The notes below the pieces were generated by a model, which ran no database searches, was not told the origin of the DNA, and saw only the letters and a list, made by a program, of their open reading frames with translations. Made by a program: the position numbers and the translations under genes. This document shows positions 62,864 through 64,000 of a DNA stretch of 64,000 nt, piece by piece. The stretch lies in assembly GCF_001422545.1 (NCBI RefSeq), contig NZ_LMLE01000001.1, positions 373,373 through 437,372 of the forward strand, written 5' to 3'. How positions within the stretch are numbered: the stretch's first letter is position 1; each line of letters opens with the position of its first letter. The DNA comes from Pedobacter sp. Leaf41 (GTDB lineage: Bacteria; Bacteroidota; Bacteroidia; Sphingobacteriales; Sphingobacteriaceae).

Positions 62864-64000
62864 ATGAAACCCCTGATTCATCCCTCCATTATTTTCAGAA
62901 CGCCGAAATTTTCACATCAAGCTGATCTTGAAAGTAGTTGGGATGAACTTAAAAAAGCCATTTCCATTTCATCATCTGCCTTTTACGAAACCATAAAAGA
63001 CGTAGAAGCTCATGAACTGAAAAACCTGCCGCCAAAGATTTTTTTTACAGTATGGAAATATTTTAATCGGGCAAAATATCGCTCAACACCCTACGGCACA
63101 TTTGCAAGTTTCAGCTTTTTGGCAAATGCCTTTAATGAAAGCGAAAGCAAAGTCATCATAAACAATGAGCAGATCGTTCATCAGTTTATCGATTGGCCGT
63201 ATCGGAATGAACTTCATTTTGATTTCGAAAAATTGATGGCTGATAACATTCAGCTATTCAGCAACACTAGCTATTATTCAACACTCAACAGCATTAGGTA
63301 TATTGCTTGTACCGAAGGTGTTTTCGAACTGGCAGAAATTGATCAAAATGAATCTGTAATGCAAATTCTCGAATCTTGTGCCAAACCGATTGCAGTAAAT
63401 GATTTGATTAACACACTGGGTGTAGATGAAGCGGGTAAGGTAGAATTTTTAGAATTGCTTCATGATATGCACGCCATCCAACTTCTTTTTACGGAGTTTG
63501 ACCCTAATGTGATAGGGAAAGATTATTTCGAAAGGATAGGAATCGATGACAGCAATCTCCCAAAATATTTAATAGCAGAAAGAAAAGTAATTGCAGGTGG
63601 TTTAGATGAACGTTTAATTAAGCCGATACCGACACTGATTGATCTTTTATCGAAAATCTTGAAATCTGATGAACGTGAAGCGCTAAAAAGCTTTATTTCG
63701 AGATTCAAGAATAAGTTCGATCAGCAGGAAGTTCCGCTTTCCATCGCACTCGACCCTGAAATGGGTGTGGGCTACGATGAATTGGAGCAGGTAAGCGAAG
63801 ATGATTTTGTAGCGCAGTTTAATTCGAAGAAAAAGAATGCTGAAGACAAACAAGATTTAAAATCGACCTTAAAAACCAAACTTTCTGTAGCTGGTTTTGA
63901 AAACAAGGAGCCTATTTATTTGAATAAGCTAGCGTTCGAAACAAATGAAAGTGAAAGTATTCTGCCAAACTCATTTAGCCTTGTAATGTCGTTAGCAGAT
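62864..64000 (+). CDS. Lantibiotic dehydratase (LanB-type), N-terminal part, cut by the window edge
   Basis: An open reading frame of 379 codons without a stop, beginning ATG 62864 (MKPLIHPSIIFRTPKF). The pattern matches the N-terminal (glutamylation) domain of LanB: an early RTP segment, then the FNRAKYRSTPYGTFASFSF stretch at about residues 69-87, which corresponds to the family's RxTPFGxFxG motif, followed by the long alpha/beta region with GKDYFERIGID. LanB enzymes use glutamyl-tRNA to activate and then eliminate Ser/Thr residues in a precursor peptide, giving the dehydro residues of lanthipeptides. A terminator upstream shows it begins its own unit. The precursor peptide and other maturation genes would be to the right of the window. 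Confidence 0.85.
   Translation, partial: MKPLIHPSIIFRTPKFSHQADLESSWDELKKAISISSSAFYETIKDVEAHELKNLPPKIFFTVWKYFNRAKYRSTPYGTFASFSFLANAFNESESKVIINNEQIVHQFIDWPYRNELHFDFEKLMADNIQLFSNTSYYSTLNSIRYIACTEGVFELAEIDQNESVMQILESCAKPIAVNDLINTLGVDEAGKVEFLELLHDMHAIQLLFTEFDPNVIGKDYFERIGIDDSNLPKYLIAERKVIAGGLDERLIKPIPTLIDLLSKILKSDEREALKSFISRFKNKFDQQEVPLSIALDPEMGVGYDELEQVSEDDFVAQFNSKKKNAEDKQDLKSTLKTKLSVAGFENKEPIYLNKLAFETNESESILPNSFSLVMSLAD

Overview
The window looks like a chromosomal segment of a Pedobacter-like bacterium (Bacteroidota, Sphingobacteriaceae). This is an inference from gene families and control signals, not from a marker gene. Supporting signs are TAnnTTTG-type -7 promoter elements, AT-rich DNA with few Shine-Dalgarno sites, an ECF sigma/FecR/SusC/SusD locus, an alternative complex III (ActA-F) respiratory cluster, and a type IX secretion substrate with a gliding-type C-terminal sorting domain next to PorP/SprF. 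I see no rRNA, tRNA, CRISPR, insertion sequence or prophage.

Layout. 1-5.6 kb holds prfB with its programmed +1 frameshift, a secreted esterase, a convergent SirB1-like/GH18 chitinase pair, a methyltransferase and a DUF1345 membrane protein. 5.9-11.8 kb is a four-gene operon: a BlaI-type repressor, an M56 (BlaR1-like) peptidase fused to an intact N-acetylmuramoyl-L-alanine amidase domain, a second M56 peptidase with a different, LptA/OstA-like tail, and an outer-membrane beta-barrel protein. A BlaI-type palindrome lies inside its promoter. 12-14.4 kb holds a BamA/TamA-like barrel and a deoxyhypusine-synthase-like enzyme. 14.6-31.1 kb is the respiratory block: actABCDEF, then cytochrome c oxidase subunits II and I, a terminator, heme A and heme O synthases, two subunit III-type proteins, subunit IV, a cysteine-free SCO-like protein and a DUF420 protein. 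Together these carry electrons from quinol through ACIII to an aa3-type oxidase.

31.2-40.8 kb is a nutrient-uptake locus: ECF sigma factor, FecR anti-sigma, a SusC with an STN signalling domain, SusD, an HExxH lipoprotein and a DUF4302 lipoprotein, closed by a strong terminator. 40.9-43.3 kb has small membrane and DUF genes and an OmpA lipoprotein. 43.4-62.7 kb pairs a STAND/NACHT-type NTPase carrying a helix-turn-helix-like N-terminus with a divergent 4501-residue repeat adhesin, followed by PorP/SprF and a PorE-like PD40/OmpA protein. A cluster of GAAC motifs fills the divergent intergenic region. The window ends inside a LanB-type lantibiotic dehydratase, likely the first gene of a RiPP locus that continues to the right.

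The most unusual items are the M56-amidase fusion operon, the STAND NTPase facing the giant adhesin operon, the SCO-like protein with no copper ligands, the LanB gene at the edge, and several genes whose promoter element sits so close to the ATG that a leaderless mRNA is predicted.
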